DNA of 64,000 nt from Acidimicrobiaceae bacterium (GCA_016722025.1 JADKGZ010000001.1:248001-312000), one strand, 5' to 3'; positions 17,514 to 26,645 are shown, numbered from the stretch's first letter. Made by a program: numbers and translations. The notes: generated from the letters alone by a model not told the origin.

Positions 17514-19646
17514 ATGACCACGTTGGAAGCACCCGCCTCGCCCGCAGCATGGGCCCCACCCGAGTCCGACCCAACGGCAGACCCGACGGCAGACCCGAAG
17601 GCGCCGACCATGCGGCTGGCGCCGGCGAGCCGAGTGGCCCGCTTCCTCCATGGTCGGCCCGACGACCCCGTCTGGGTGCGGCCCGCGCTGATCGGGCTGC
17701 TGGCGGCCACGGGCGTGCTGTACATCTGGGGGCTCGGCGCCTCCGGTTGGGCCAACGACTTCTACTCGGCAGCAGTGCAGGCCGGCACCCGGAGCTGGAA
17801 GGCGTTCTTCTTCGGCTCCAGCGACTCGGCCAACTTCATCACCGTCGACAAGCCACCCGCCTCGCTGTGGGTGATGGAGCTCTCCGCGCGCATCTTCGGT
17901 GTCAACTCCTGGAGCATCCTGGTGCCGCAAGCGCTGGAAGGCGTCGCCGCAGTCGGGTTGCTGTACGCCACCATCCGGCGCTGGTTCGGCCCTGCGGCCG
18001 GCCTGCTCGCCGGCGCGGTGATGGCGCTCACCCCGGTGGCCGTGCTGATGTTCCGCTTCAACAACCCCGATGCACTGCTGGTGCTGCTGATGGTCGCTGC
18101 CGCTTACACCACCACACGGGCGATCGAGGACGGGAAGACGAAGTGGTTGGTGTGGGCCGGCGTCTTCATCGGCTTCGGGTTCCTCACCAAGATGCTGCAG
18201 GCCTTCACCGTCGTGCCGGCGCTCGCACTCGCCTACTTGATCGCCGGCCCCCCTCAGTTGGGCAAGCGCATCTGGCAGCTGCTGCTGGGTGGCGCGGCGA
18301 TGATCGCTGCAGCCGGGTGGTGGGTGGCCATCGTCGAGCTGTGGCCTGCCGGCAGCCGGCCGTACATCGGTGGCAGCACCGACAACAGCGTGCTCGACCT
18401 GGTGTTCGGTTACAACGGATTCGGGCGCCTCACCGGCAACGAGACCGGCAGCGTCGTCGGTGGCGGCGGCCCGGGCCAAGCGGGTGCGTGGGGCCCCACC
18501 GGGTGGACCCGCCTGTTCAACGACTCATGGGGCGGTCAGGCATCGTGGCTGATCCCCGCCGCACTGCTGTTCGCCATCGCCGGGCTCGTGCTCGCCGGTG
18601 TGCGCAACCGCCACGATCGGCTGCGTGCGGCCGTCATCATCTGGGGTGGCTGGCTGTTCGTCACCGGTGCCGTCTTCAGCCTCGGCGAAGGCATCATCCA
18701 CGAGTACTACGCGGTCGCGCTGGCACCGGCCATCGGCGCGCTCATCGGCATCGGCTCAACGGTGCTGTGGGCGATGCGTCAACAGTGGTGGGCGCGAGCG
18801 GTGCTGGCAGCCGCGGTCGCCGTGAGCGGCTGGTGGGCCACCGTGCTCCTCGGCCGCACGCCCGACTGGAACGCGTGGCTGCGCCTCCTGGTGGTGGCCG
18901 CTGCAGTGGTGGCCGTTGCCGGGCTGCTGATCGGCCGTCGGGCCGGCGCATGGGCGTTGGGCGCGGCGGCGATCGCAACACTCGCGGGGCCCACCGCGTA
19001 CAGCGTCGCCACCGCCTCCTCCCCCGCCGGCGGCGCGATCCCGACCGCCGGCCCCACCGGTCAGAGCGGCTTCGGCCCCGGCCGCGGCGGCATCCCCGGC
19101 GGTGGCATGCCCGGCGGTGGCATGCCCGGCGGTGGCATGCCCGGCGGTGGCATCCCCGGTGGCATCCCCGGCGGCGTGCCCGGTGGCCAGAACCAGAACG
19201 GCCAGACGCCAACGGCCATCCCCGGCAACGGACAGCGACCGACGATGCCGGGCGGCGGCGGGGGCGGCAACTTCCTCGATGCCGGCACGCCCAGTGCCGA
19301 CGTGGTGCAGTTCTTGGAGGACGGCAAGAGCGGCTACACCTACGCACTCGCCACCATCGGCGCCAACAGCGCCGCCGGCTATCAACTGGCCACCGGCGAT
19401 CCGGTGATGGCGATCGGCGGCTTCAACGGCACCGACCAGTGGCCCACGCTCGAGGGCTTCCAGCAGATGGTGGCCGACGGCGAGATCCACTACTTCGTCG
19501 CCGGCGGCGGCTTCCCCGGTGGCGGCGCCGGGGGAAGTGCCACGACCAGCACGTCCACTCAGATCAGCAGCTGGGTGCAGGCCAACTTCGCCACGGTCAC
19601 GGTCGACGGCACGTCGTTCTACGACCTCAGCCAACCCACCGGCTGA
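17514..19646 (+). CDS. GT39-type membrane glycosyltransferase with extracytoplasmic glycine-rich region
   Basis: A 710-aa protein. A short cytoplasmic N-terminus is followed by about 12 membrane helices. The first outside loop carries ANDFYSAAVQAG and TVDKPPASLWVMEL, the acidic/loop signature of PMT/ArnT-like transferases that use a polyprenol-phosphate sugar donor. After the last helix comes a low-complexity stretch with PGGGM-type repeats (about 19085-19190, a 15-base DNA repeat). A C-terminal domain of about 130 aa (DVVQFLEDGKSGYTYALATIG) follows, of the kind seen on actinobacterial YkcB-like proteins. ATG 17514 is chosen; the frame is open 75 bases upstream, overlapping the S15 gene. The inverted repeat at 19656-19733 follows. 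Confidence 0.87.
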   Translation: MTTLEAPASPAAWAPPESDPTADPTADPKAPTMRLAPASRVARFLHGRPDDPVWVRPALIGLLAATGVLYIWGLGASGWANDFYSAAVQAGTRSWKAFFFGSSDSANFITVDKPPASLWVMELSARIFGVNSWSILVPQALEGVAAVGLLYATIRRWFGPAAGLLAGAVMALTPVAVLMFRFNNPDALLVLLMVAAAYTTTRAIEDGKTKWLVWAGVFIGFGFLTKMLQAFTVVPALALAYLIAGPPQLGKRIWQLLLGGAAMIAAAGWWVAIVELWPAGSRPYIGGSTDNSVLDLVFGYNGFGRLTGNETGSVVGGGGPGQAGAWGPTGWTRLFNDSWGGQASWLIPAALLFAIAGLVLAGVRNRHDRLRAAVIIWGGWLFVTGAVFSLGEGIIHEYYAVALAPAIGALIGIGSTVLWAMRQQWWARAVLAAAVAVSGWWATVLLGRTPDWNAWLRLLVVAAAVVAVAGLLIGRRAGAWALGAAAIATLAGPTAYSVATASSPAGGAIPTAGPTGQSGFGPGRGGIPGGGMPGGGMPGGGMPGGGIPGGIPGGVPGGQNQNGQTPTAIPGNGQRPTMPGGGGGGNFLDAGTPSADVVQFLEDGKSGYTYALATIGANSAAGYQLATGDPVMAIGGFNGTDQWPTLEGFQQMVADGEIHYFVAGGGFPGGGAGGSATTSTSTQISSWVQANFATVTVDGTSFYDLSQPTG

Positions 19647-19655
19647 GCCGGGCGA

Positions 19656-19733
19656 GGTCGTTCGGGACCGAACGGTGAATGCAAAGGATGCGACGTAGCG
19701 ACCATTGAACTCACCGTTCGTGACCGAACGACC
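19656..19733 (+). promoter_or_regulatory. Pair of near-identical operator-like sites upstream of the MmyB-like regulator
   Basis: GTTCGGGACCGAACG at 19660-19674 and GTTCGTGACCGAACG at 19716-19730 differ by one base, and each is nearly palindromic. Their flanks also make 23-base arms (19656-19678 and 19711-19733) that are inverted relative to each other, with only the centre unmatched. The sites are 56 bases apart centre to centre and end 55 bases before the regulator start, which suggests autoregulation by looping. The outer arms could also form a terminator for the preceding gene. Confidence 0.65.
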
Positions 19734-19788
19734 CTCCCTGTGGCAGAGGGTGATCGGCACAGCACCTACCGCGTGGTCGAATGGAGGG

Positions 19789-20610
19789 ATGAACCGTCGC
19801 GACGAGTTGGCTGCGTTCCTCCGCGCTCGCCGTGAGGCACTACGGCCGTCCGACGTCGGGCTGCCACCGGGCCGCGGCCGGCGCACTCCCGGCCTGCGCC
19901 GCGAGGAGATCGCGCTCCTTGCCGGAGTCTCTGTCACCTGGTACACCTGGCTCGAGCAGGGCCGGCCGATCAACGCGTCGGTCGACGTGTTGGAGGCGCT
20001 GGCCCGCAGCCTGCGCCTCGACGACGCCGAGCGGCACCACCTGCTCGCGCTCGCCACTCGCGTCGCCGGCGATCCGGTCCCCGATGTGGAGGATGCCCCC
20101 GACGCCCTCGTGCGGCTCATCGCCTCGATGGATCCGGCGCCGGCCTACGTGCTCGGCCCACGGTGGGAGTTCCTCGCGTGGAATCGCGCACAATCGCACC
20201 TCTACCCGATGATCGACCGGCTCGAACCCGACGAACGCAACTTGGTGTGGGTCTTCTTCGCCGAGCCGACGGCCCGCGAGCTGGTGGTCGACTGGCCCGA
20301 CCAGGCGCGACGGATACTGGCCGAGTTCCGCGCCGGCACGGCCGGGCTGCGAGCCGACCCGAAGGTGCTTTCGCTCGTCGAGCGGCTGCGCAACGCAAGC
20401 CCCGAGTTCGCCGAGTGGTGGGCACAGCTCGACGTCGCCCAGTTCCAGACTCGCGTTCGCCGCTATCACCACCCGCGCGCTGGCGAGTTGGCGTTCGAGT
20501 ACCAGCAGCTCACGCCCAGCGAGTGGCCCGGCCTGCGTGTGGTGTGCCAGCTCCCCCTCCCCGGCGACGACAGCGCCGAACGCCTCGCCGCCTGGCGCTC
20601 CTTCGCCTGA
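19789..20610 (+). CDS. MmyB-like helix-turn-helix transcriptional regulator
   Basis: A 273-aa regulator. The N-terminal Xre-type helix-turn-helix spans about residues 5-80 (RREEIALLAGVSVTWYTWLEQGR is the recognition region). The C-terminal MmyB-like/PAS ligand-binding domain shows the characteristic AYVLGPRWEFLAWNRA block and a late tract typical of proteins that bind fatty acids or other small ligands. ATG 19789 is used because the family begins just before FLRARRE; a purine run abuts it. Two operator-like sites lie directly upstream. The flanking VOC gene is convergent, so a regulated partner is not obvious beyond itself. Confidence 0.88.
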   Translation: MNRRDELAAFLRARREALRPSDVGLPPGRGRRTPGLRREEIALLAGVSVTWYTWLEQGRPINASVDVLEALARSLRLDDAERHHLLALATRVAGDPVPDVEDAPDALVRLIASMDPAPAYVLGPRWEFLAWNRAQSHLYPMIDRLEPDERNLVWVFFAEPTARELVVDWPDQARRILAEFRAGTAGLRADPKVLSLVERLRNASPEFAEWWAQLDVAQFQTRVRRYHHPRAGELAFEYQQLTPSEWPGLRVVCQLPLPGDDSAERLAAWRSFA

Positions 20611-20635
20611 GAGCGGCGGCCGTCCGACATACCCG

Positions 20636-20992
20636 TCAGACGGGTACCACGCAGAACTCGTTGCCCTCGGGATCGAGCATGGTGATCCAGAAGATGCCGA
20701 ACTGATCCACCCGCCGCACACGCTGCGCACCGAGCGCGGTCAGCCGATCTGCTGCCGCCGCCACGTCCACCACGTGAAGGTCGAGGTGCAGGCGGTTCTT
20801 GGCGCTCTTGGGCTCATCGACGCGCTGCAACAGCATCTTCGGGCCTTTGCCTGCGGGATCGACCAGTGCCCGGTACTGCCCGACGCTGTCGCGATGCTCG
20901 TAGCCGAGCGCAGCGCACCAGAACGCCGTCTGCAGCTCGAGGTCGGCCACGTCAAGGGTGAGCACCAGGTAGGGCTCGACATCGGCAGTCAC
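20636..20992 (-). CDS. VOC (glyoxalase/bleomycin-resistance) family protein
   Basis: A 118-aa single VOC domain made of two beta-alpha-beta-beta-beta units: LTLDVADLELQTAFWCAALGY opens the first and HLDLHVVDVAAAADRLTALG the second, ending DPEGNEFCVVPV. The end motif with its Glu and the His in LHLDLHV are usual metal or ligand positions. Family members include dioxygenases, isomerases and binding proteins, so no reaction is assigned. GTG 20992 is the only reasonable start. It diverges from prfC with a 26-base gap. Confidence 0.85.
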   Translation of the reverse strand: MTADVEPYLVLTLDVADLELQTAFWCAALGYEHRDSVGQYRALVDPAGKGPKMLLQRVDEPKSAKNRLHLDLHVVDVAAAADRLTALGAQRVRRVDQFGIFWITMLDPEGNEFCVVPV

Positions 20993-21018
20993 GTTCCGAA
21001 CGGTAGCCTCGTCGAGCC

Positions 21019-22638
21019 ATGGACGTGACCGCCGAGAGCCTGCAGCGACGCACGTTCGCCATCATCAGCCATCCCGACGCGGGCAAGACCACGCTCACCG
21101 AGAAGTTCCTGCTGTACTCCGGCGCCGTGCAGGTGGCCGGTGCGGTGCACGCTCGCGAGGGCCGCCGCAGCGCCCGCAGCGACTGGATGGAGCTCGAGCA
21201 GCAGCGCGGCATCTCCATCAGCTCCACCGTGCTGCAGTTCCCCTACGTCGTCCATGGTGGCGTCGAGTACACGATGAACCTGCTCGACACGCCGGGCCAC
21301 CGCGACTTCAGCGAAGACACCTACCGCGTGCTGTCCGCCGTCGACGCAGTGGTGATGGTGCTCGACGCGGCGAAGGGCATCGAGGCGCAGACGCTCAAGC
21401 TGTTCCAGGTGTGCCGCTCACGCAACCTGCCGGTCATCACGTTCCTCAACAAGTACGACCGGCCCGGTCGCGACCCGCTCGAGCTGCTCGACGAGATCGA
21501 GCAGCAGATCACGCTGCGGCCCACACCCGTCACGTGGCCGGTGGGCAGCGGCGACGAGTTCAGCGGGCTCATCAACCGTCGTACCCAGCGCTACACGGCC
21601 TACACCCGCACGGCTCGCGGTGCCTCGGAGGCGCTCGAGGTCGAGTCCGACATCCAGTCCGCCTTCGCCGCTGCCGACACCGGTACCCGCCGGGTGTGGA
21701 AGACCGCGATGGACGAAATCGGCCTGCTCGACGCCGTCGGCGCCGATCTCGACCTGCCATCGTTCCTCGCCGGCGAGTCCACACCCCTGTTCATCGGCTC
21801 GGCGCTCACCAACTTCGGCGTGCGCAAGCTGCTCGACGCGGTGGTCGAGTTCGCTCCCCCGCCGTCCGCCCGTGTCGACCGCGACGGGGCACCGCGTGCG
21901 CTGGAATCGCCGTTCAGCGCATTCGTCTTCAAGGTGCAGGCCAACATGGATCCGTCGCACCGCGACCGCATCGCGTTCGCCCGCATCTGCTCCGGGCACT
22001 TCGAGCGCGGCATGTCGGTCACCAACGCGCGCACAGGCCGCGACATGACCACCAAGTACGCCACCACCGCGTTCGGCCCCGACCGGGAGACCGTCGACGA
22101 TGCCTACCCCGGCGACGTCGTCGGCCTGGTCAACGCCACCGGCGTGCTGTTGGGCGACACGCTCTACGAGGCCGGCGCTGCCGGTTCCGCGGTCTCGTAC
22201 CCGCCAATCCCCCGCTTCGCCCCCGAGGTGTTCGCCCGCGCCCGGCCGCTCGACAACGCCAAGTTCAAGCAGTTCCGCAAGGGCCTCGAACAGCTCGACG
22301 AGGAGGGCGTGGTGCAGGTGCTGCGCGACCCCGACATGGGCGACGTGGAGAACGTGCTCGCCGCCGTCGGCCAGCTGCAGTTCGAGGTGTTCGCCTATCG
22401 CCTGGGCAGCGAGTTCGGAGCGCCCACCGAGATCGTCTCCGCGCCGTACCAGGCCATCCGTCTCACCGACAAGCAGTCGGCCGACCGTCTGCGCCAGATC
22501 GGCGGCATCCGCATCCTCACTCGCGGCGATGGCGAGCTGGTGGCGCTGTTCGAGAACCGCTACCGCCTGCAGCGCTTGATGAGCGACGAGCCCGAGCTCA
22601 CCCTCGAACCCATCATCGCCGACGCCACCGTCCTGTAA
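21019..22638 (+). CDS. prfC: Peptide chain release factor 3
   Basis: A 539-aa translational GTPase that recycles release factors RF1/RF2 from the ribosome. GTPase motifs are G1 HPDAGKTT (residues 18-25), G2 region RGISISSTVLQF, G3 DTPGH (90-94), and G4 NKYD (144-147). Domain II and an EF-G-like domain III follow (GDVVGLVNATGVLLGDTLYE, VGQLQFEVFAYRL). The length matches RF3 (about 530 aa) and separates it from EF-G. Start is ATG 21019. RF3 is patchily present among actinobacteria. Confidence 0.96.
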   Translation: MDVTAESLQRRTFAIISHPDAGKTTLTEKFLLYSGAVQVAGAVHAREGRRSARSDWMELEQQRGISISSTVLQFPYVVHGGVEYTMNLLDTPGHRDFSEDTYRVLSAVDAVVMVLDAAKGIEAQTLKLFQVCRSRNLPVITFLNKYDRPGRDPLELLDEIEQQITLRPTPVTWPVGSGDEFSGLINRRTQRYTAYTRTARGASEALEVESDIQSAFAAADTGTRRVWKTAMDEIGLLDAVGADLDLPSFLAGESTPLFIGSALTNFGVRKLLDAVVEFAPPPSARVDRDGAPRALESPFSAFVFKVQANMDPSHRDRIAFARICSGHFERGMSVTNARTGRDMTTKYATTAFGPDRETVDDAYPGDVVGLVNATGVLLGDTLYEAGAAGSAVSYPPIPRFAPEVFARARPLDNAKFKQFRKGLEQLDEEGVVQVLRDPDMGDVENVLAAVGQLQFEVFAYRLGSEFGAPTEIVSAPYQAIRLTDKQSADRLRQIGGIRILTRGDGELVALFENRYRLQRLMSDEPELTLEPIIADATVL

Positions 22639-22729
22639 TCGCCCCACCCCCGGTTTGTGTCGAACCCGGCGGCTCACAGCCCCAGCTCAGCGCCCGACAG
22701 CCTTGACGTAGAACGGATCGTGCGGGTGG

Positions 22730-23329
22730 TCAGGGGAGGGCGAGGGCGGTGGCGAGCAGCTGCCGCTCGGCGGTGCCCAAGGGGATCTCCGACACCCGTG
22801 CCAGGGCAGCGGAGCTCATCTTCTTGGCGGTCTTGCGGATGACATCGACGAGGTGATCGTGGTCGAGCTGAGCGGCAATGGCCGCGAGCTGGGTCTCGAT
22901 GAACACCAAGCAGGCAGCATCCTCCACCGCCTGCGCTCCGGGGTCGGTGGCCAGGTGATCGCGGCGCACCAGTTGCTGCACGCGCTCGATGGCAGCCGCG
23001 TCGAAGCCGACGGTCGCCAGCAGCTCGCCGACGTCGCGACCGTGACGCTGGCGTTGGTCGCGCTTCCACCGCAGGTAACCGGCCTTGCCCGGCTCGTACT
23101 GCGTGCGGGGCAGCGCCCACCGACGCAGGTGATGAGCCCTCGCTGCCAGCAGCAGCTCGGGTTCGGCCGCAGGATGCATCGCGGCCACCCACTGCGCTGC
23201 CAGCTGCCCGTGCGCCAGCGCGAGCGGCTGCTCGACACCGCGTACCACCACCATCGTGGGGTCTGCTGCGTTCGCCTGGTCGATGGCGGCGACCGCGGCG
23301 TTGAAGCGCTCGGTGCTCAGACCGCACAC
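22730..23329 (-). CDS. DUF4202 family protein, coupled to sulfite/nitrite reductase
   Basis: A 199-aa, mostly helical protein (STERFNAAVAAIDQANAADP at the start, then YLRWKRDQRQRHG and FIETQLAAIAAQLDHD). The sequence style matches DUF4202, whose members often sit beside sulfite or nitrite reductase genes. Several His/Asp residues (HGQLAAQW, ARAHHLRRW, DHLATDP) suggest an HD-like metal site, but this is inference. GTG 23329 overlaps the reductase stop by 13 bases, implying translational coupling. Confidence 0.78.
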   Translation of the reverse strand: MCGLSTERFNAAVAAIDQANAADPTMVVVRGVEQPLALAHGQLAAQWVAAMHPAAEPELLLAARAHHLRRWALPRTQYEPGKAGYLRWKRDQRQRHGRDVGELLATVGFDAAAIERVQQLVRRDHLATDPGAQAVEDAACLVFIETQLAAIAAQLDHDHLVDVIRKTAKKMSSAALARVSEIPLGTAERQLLATALALP

Positions 23330-25107
23330 TCCGAGTCGCCGACCTCGGCCACGAACGGACCGGTCTCGCCGTAGTCGACGTAGAAGTCGGGGGCCTCGGT
23401 CGGCGATGGGAACACGCCGAGATCCTGCAGCCCTGCTGCGACCACCGTCGCGCCGCCCACACGGTCCATCCACGAGCGGAACGCTTCGCCGGCGGTGCGC
23501 TCGTCGTTGAATCGGCGAATGACGCGAGCGGCGGCTTTCGGTGCCGCCTTGGCCGGCAGGCGCAGCGCCTTCTCGCCGAAGTGGATCTGCTCCTGGCCGA
23601 CGTAGCCACCGAGCAGCATCTGATAGCCCGGGGCGGCCTGGCCATGCGCACGCCGCTCGGCACCGAAGAACCCGATGTCGGCGGCATGGTGCTGGCCGCA
23701 GGAGTTGGTGCAGCCGGAGATGTTGATGCGCACGCCGCCGACCTCGGCCAGGCCCTCGGCCTCCAGCTCCTCACCGATCGCGGCGGCCAAACCTCGCGAC
23801 TGCGTGACCGCGATGTTGCAGGTGTCGCTGCCGGGGCATGCCACCACATCGCGTGCCAGCTCGGCGCCCGGCCGAGCCATGCCGATTGCCTCCAAGCGCT
23901 CGAACAGCACCGGCAGTTGCGCCTCGGTGAGGCCGCGGAAGACGACGTTCTGGCGATTGGAGAGCCGCACGTCGGCGCCGAGCTCGCGCTGGATGGAGGC
24001 GAGTGCACGGAACTGTGCCGAGGTGACGTCGCCGAGTGCCGCGTACGCGACAGCCGACACGGAACCGTTGGCCGCACCACGGACGACGCCGGTGGCAACC
24101 CAGCGACCGTAGGGATCGCGTGGCGTCAGTTGCACCGCGACGCCCTGGCCGACCGCAGTTGCATCGATGGTGCTGCTGCGCCCGGCGGGGGCATCACCCA
24201 CCTTCTGCACGATCTCGGGAATGCCCCCCGGCCACGACGACGACGCCGGCAACGTGTGGCGCACCTTCAGCACCCGCCGGCGCACCTCGTCGATGCCGAG
24301 CGTGTCGACCACCCACTTGAGGCGGGCGCGCAGCTTGTTGTCGCGGTTGCCGGTCTGCTCGAACACGCGCAGCACGGCTTCGACGGTGGGCAGCAGGTCT
24401 TCGCGAGTGGTGAACTCCTCCAACGCCTGCGCCGGGTGCGGCGTGGCGCCGAGGCCGCCGGCGATGTAGACGCGAAAGCCGGCTTCCACCGAGCCGTCGG
24501 CCAGCGTGCGGGTGACGGCCACCACGCCGGCGTCATTGAACATCGCCTGCCCGCAGTCGGTGCTGCAGCCGCTGAAGTTGATCTTGAACTTGCGCGGCAG
24601 GCGCTGGCCCAGCGGGTTGCGCACGAAGTGCTCGAACGCAGCCTCCGCCCAGGGGGTGACATCGAGGTGCTCGTGGGGGCATGCACCGGCGAGGTGACAC
24701 GCCATCACGTTGCGCACGGTGTCGCCGCAGGCCTCACGGCTGGTGAGGCCGACTGCGCCGAGCAGTCGCATCACCTCCGGCACGCGAGTGAGCTCCACGT
24801 AGTGCACCTGCACGTTCTGGCGAGTGGTGATGTGGCCCCACCCGCGCGAGAACTCGTCGGCGATGTGGCCCATCAGGTCGAGCTGCTCGGGCGTGATGGT
24901 GCCCGCCGGCAGCTTGATGCGCACCATCTGGTTGGTACCGCCCTGACGCTGGCCATAGACGCCGTTGTTCAGCCGCATGACGCGGAACACGTCCTCGCCG
25001 ATCTCGCCGGCGAGGTACTGCGCGATGGCCCGCTCGAAGCGCTCGATGTCGCGGTGCTGCTCGGCATCCAGATCGCGAGGTGCGGCGATGATCGGGGTAA
25101 CACCCAC
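23317..25107 (-). CDS. Ferredoxin-dependent nitrite/sulfite reductase (siroheme, 4Fe-4S)
   Basis: A 596-aa reductase with two pseudo-symmetric halves, each with a ferredoxin-like half-domain (NNGVYGQRQGGTNQMVRIK; DPYGRWVATGVVRG) and a siroheme/4Fe-4S domain. The cluster ligands are Cys424, Cys430 (CPGSDTC), Cys466 and Cys470 (CTNSC). The first siroheme-domain residues GHITTRQNVQVHY are also typical. It reduces sulfite to sulfide or nitrite to ammonia with six electrons; the family does not separate the two. The DUF4202 partner and the motif shared with a TauE/SafE gene favour sulfite. GTG 25107 has GGAGG seven bases upstream; a TTG at 25128 is less likely. Confidence 0.93.
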   Translation of the reverse strand: MGVTPIIAAPRDLDAEQHRDIERFERAIAQYLAGEIGEDVFRVMRLNNGVYGQRQGGTNQMVRIKLPAGTITPEQLDLMGHIADEFSRGWGHITTRQNVQVHYVELTRVPEVMRLLGAVGLTSREACGDTVRNVMACHLAGACPHEHLDVTPWAEAAFEHFVRNPLGQRLPRKFKINFSGCSTDCGQAMFNDAGVVAVTRTLADGSVEAGFRVYIAGGLGATPHPAQALEEFTTREDLLPTVEAVLRVFEQTGNRDNKLRARLKWVVDTLGIDEVRRRVLKVRHTLPASSSWPGGIPEIVQKVGDAPAGRSSTIDATAVGQGVAVQLTPRDPYGRWVATGVVRGAANGSVSAVAYAALGDVTSAQFRALASIQRELGADVRLSNRQNVVFRGLTEAQLPVLFERLEAIGMARPGAELARDVVACPGSDTCNIAVTQSRGLAAAIGEELEAEGLAEVGGVRINISGCTNSCGQHHAADIGFFGAERRAHGQAAPGYQMLLGGYVGQEQIHFGEKALRLPAKAAPKAAARVIRRFNDERTAGEAFRSWMDRVGGATVVAAGLQDLGVFPSPTEAPDFYVDYGETGPFVAEVGDSECAV

Positions 25108-25152
25108 GGCGGGCCTCCAGGCAGTCAACGGCAGGACATGAACGGCAGAATC

Positions 25153-25184
25153 GATTGGTCGGTCGAAATACGACTAACCCAATC
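25153..25184 (+). promoter_or_regulatory. Dyad and shared motif upstream of the sulfite/nitrite reductase gene
   Basis: An AT-richer patch in a GC-rich gap contains a loose dyad: GATTGG at 25153-25158 faces CCAATC at 25179-25184, with GTCG facing CGAC inside. Positions 25172-25184 (GACTAACCCAATC, gene strand GATTGGGTTAGTC) match the sequence before the TauE/SafE gene at 42109-42121 in 10 of 13 positions, with only transitions differing. It lies 65-77 bases before the reductase start and is a candidate regulator site. Confidence 0.5.
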
Positions 25185-25228
25185 AACAATAGAGGGTATC
25201 GACGCCGGAGCCAACCAGCGGATGGAGT

Positions 25229-25486
25229 TCAGCGGCCGGGATCCTCGCCGATCTCGCGCAGCGCATCGTGCAGCGCGCCCCGCAGGCGACGCGCCATGTC
25301 GGGCGTGAAGTGCCCCACCATGCCGGTGCCGGGGCGGCCGACCTCCTCGATGGTGAGCACGACGCGCGGCTCGGCATCGTCGTAGTCATCGCTGATGGCG
25401 GCTGCCCACGACAGGCGGCCGGCGTCGTCGGCGCCTTCGGGCAGGTCGTCCTCGGTGAACGGGTAGTCGTCGATCGATCGTCGCAT
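25229..25486 (-). CDS. Small acidic protein of unknown function
   Basis: An 85-aa protein starting MRRSIDDYPFTEDDLPEGAD. The first half is strongly acidic, then VVLTIEEVGRPGTGMVGHFTPD and an amphipathic helix MARRLRGALHDALREIGEDPGR. No signal peptide, membrane segment or cysteine is present. It begins ten bases after the P450 stop on the same strand and is probably the last gene of that operon, perhaps an accessory protein. No family was recognised. Confidence 0.65.
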   Translation of the reverse strand: MRRSIDDYPFTEDDLPEGADDAGRLSWAAAISDDYDDAEPRVVLTIEEVGRPGTGMVGHFTPDMARRLRGALHDALREIGEDPGR

Positions 25487-25496
25487 GTTCGCTCCT

Positions 25497-26645
25497 TCAG
25501 GCCAGGGTGACGTGCACGGCCAACGGCCCGCGGAACTCGAAACCGCTCAACTCGACGGGGCGGGTGAGCTCGATGTGCCGGAACCGGTCGAGCAAGCGTT
25601 CGACGGCCAGACGAACCTGCTGGCGGCCCAACCACTCACCGAGGCAGCGATGCTCGCCGATCGCGAAGGCGAGGTGGGCGCCCTCTCGACGATCCAGCGA
25701 GAACACGTCGGGTTGCGACCACCGCCGCGGATCGCGGTTCGCCGCGCTGAGGCAGGCGGCAACCAGCGAACCGGCCGGCACGTCCACGCCGGCCAACGAC
25801 ACATCGTGCACGGCCTGCCGGGTCGCCGTGCCCACCGGCGAGACCCACCGGAACGTCTCCTCGATCACCTTGCGCAGCACCGCACCATCGGCGCGGACCG
25901 CAGCCATCACCGCCGGCTGGGTGAGCAGCACCCACATCACCAGCGCCACGCCATCGCGCGGTTCGTTGATACCGCCCGAGACCATCAGCCGGATGTTGCT
26001 GACGATCTCGTCGCGAGTGAACCCACGCTGCACGTACTCGCTCAGCTCCCCGCGGGCGAGCGCAGCATCGATCGCATCGGCCAGCTCGGCGTTGGCGGTG
26101 GCCGCGAGTTGGGCCCGCTGCGGGTCGTTCTCGAAGTTGGCGATGCCCGCGCACACACCGCGGTTCCACACCGCCAGGTCGTGCCAGTCGACCGACCACC
26201 CGAGCGCCGCTGCGAGCGCCAGGTTGGCAAGCGGCTCGGCGTAGGCGGTCATCAGCTCCACCTCACCGCCCGGCGAAGCGTGGTGGGGGAACTGATCGAT
26301 GAGCTCGTCGAACAGCGCCGGCAGACCATTGCGAACGACGGGCAGCGCGGTGGACGCCACGAACGGCGGGCGCATGCCGTCGGCCAAACGGTCGTGCGCG
26401 GCACCGTCGAGGGTGAGCATGTTCTCGCCCAGGCAGTCGCGCAGCCAGGACGGCTCGGTGTTGCTGCGGAACAGGTCGGGGTGCTCGCACACCTGCACCA
26501 CGTCGTCCCAACGGGTGACCAGCCACATGCCCAGGCTGGGCACGAACGCGACCGGCTCGTGCTGCTGCAGCTCGGCGAACACCGGGTACGGGTCGCGTTC
26601 GAGCAGCTCCAGGTTGATGTCGGCCGCACGCACGGCGGGGGTCAC
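25497..26645 (-). CDS. Cytochrome P450
   Basis: A 382-aa soluble bacterial P450, which uses oxygen and two electrons to oxidise an organic substrate. The heme-ligand loop FAIGEHRCLGEWLGRQQ places the thiolate at Cys334, and EETFRW is the ExxR pair. The I-helix carries SGGINEPRD in place of the common AGxxTT oxygen-binding motif, a variant seen in some actinobacterial families. No redox partner is adjacent. GTG 26645 overlaps the upstream membrane gene by four bases (GTGA), so they are coupled. The substrate is unknown. Confidence 0.92.
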   Translation of the reverse strand: MTPAVRAADINLELLERDPYPVFAELQQHEPVAFVPSLGMWLVTRWDDVVQVCEHPDLFRSNTEPSWLRDCLGENMLTLDGAAHDRLADGMRPPFVASTALPVVRNGLPALFDELIDQFPHHASPGGEVELMTAYAEPLANLALAAALGWSVDWHDLAVWNRGVCAGIANFENDPQRAQLAATANAELADAIDAALARGELSEYVQRGFTRDEIVSNIRLMVSGGINEPRDGVALVMWVLLTQPAVMAAVRADGAVLRKVIEETFRWVSPVGTATRQAVHDVSLAGVDVPAGSLVAACLSAANRDPRRWSQPDVFSLDRREGAHLAFAIGEHRCLGEWLGRQQVRLAVERLLDRFRHIELTRPVELSGFEFRGPLAVHVTLA

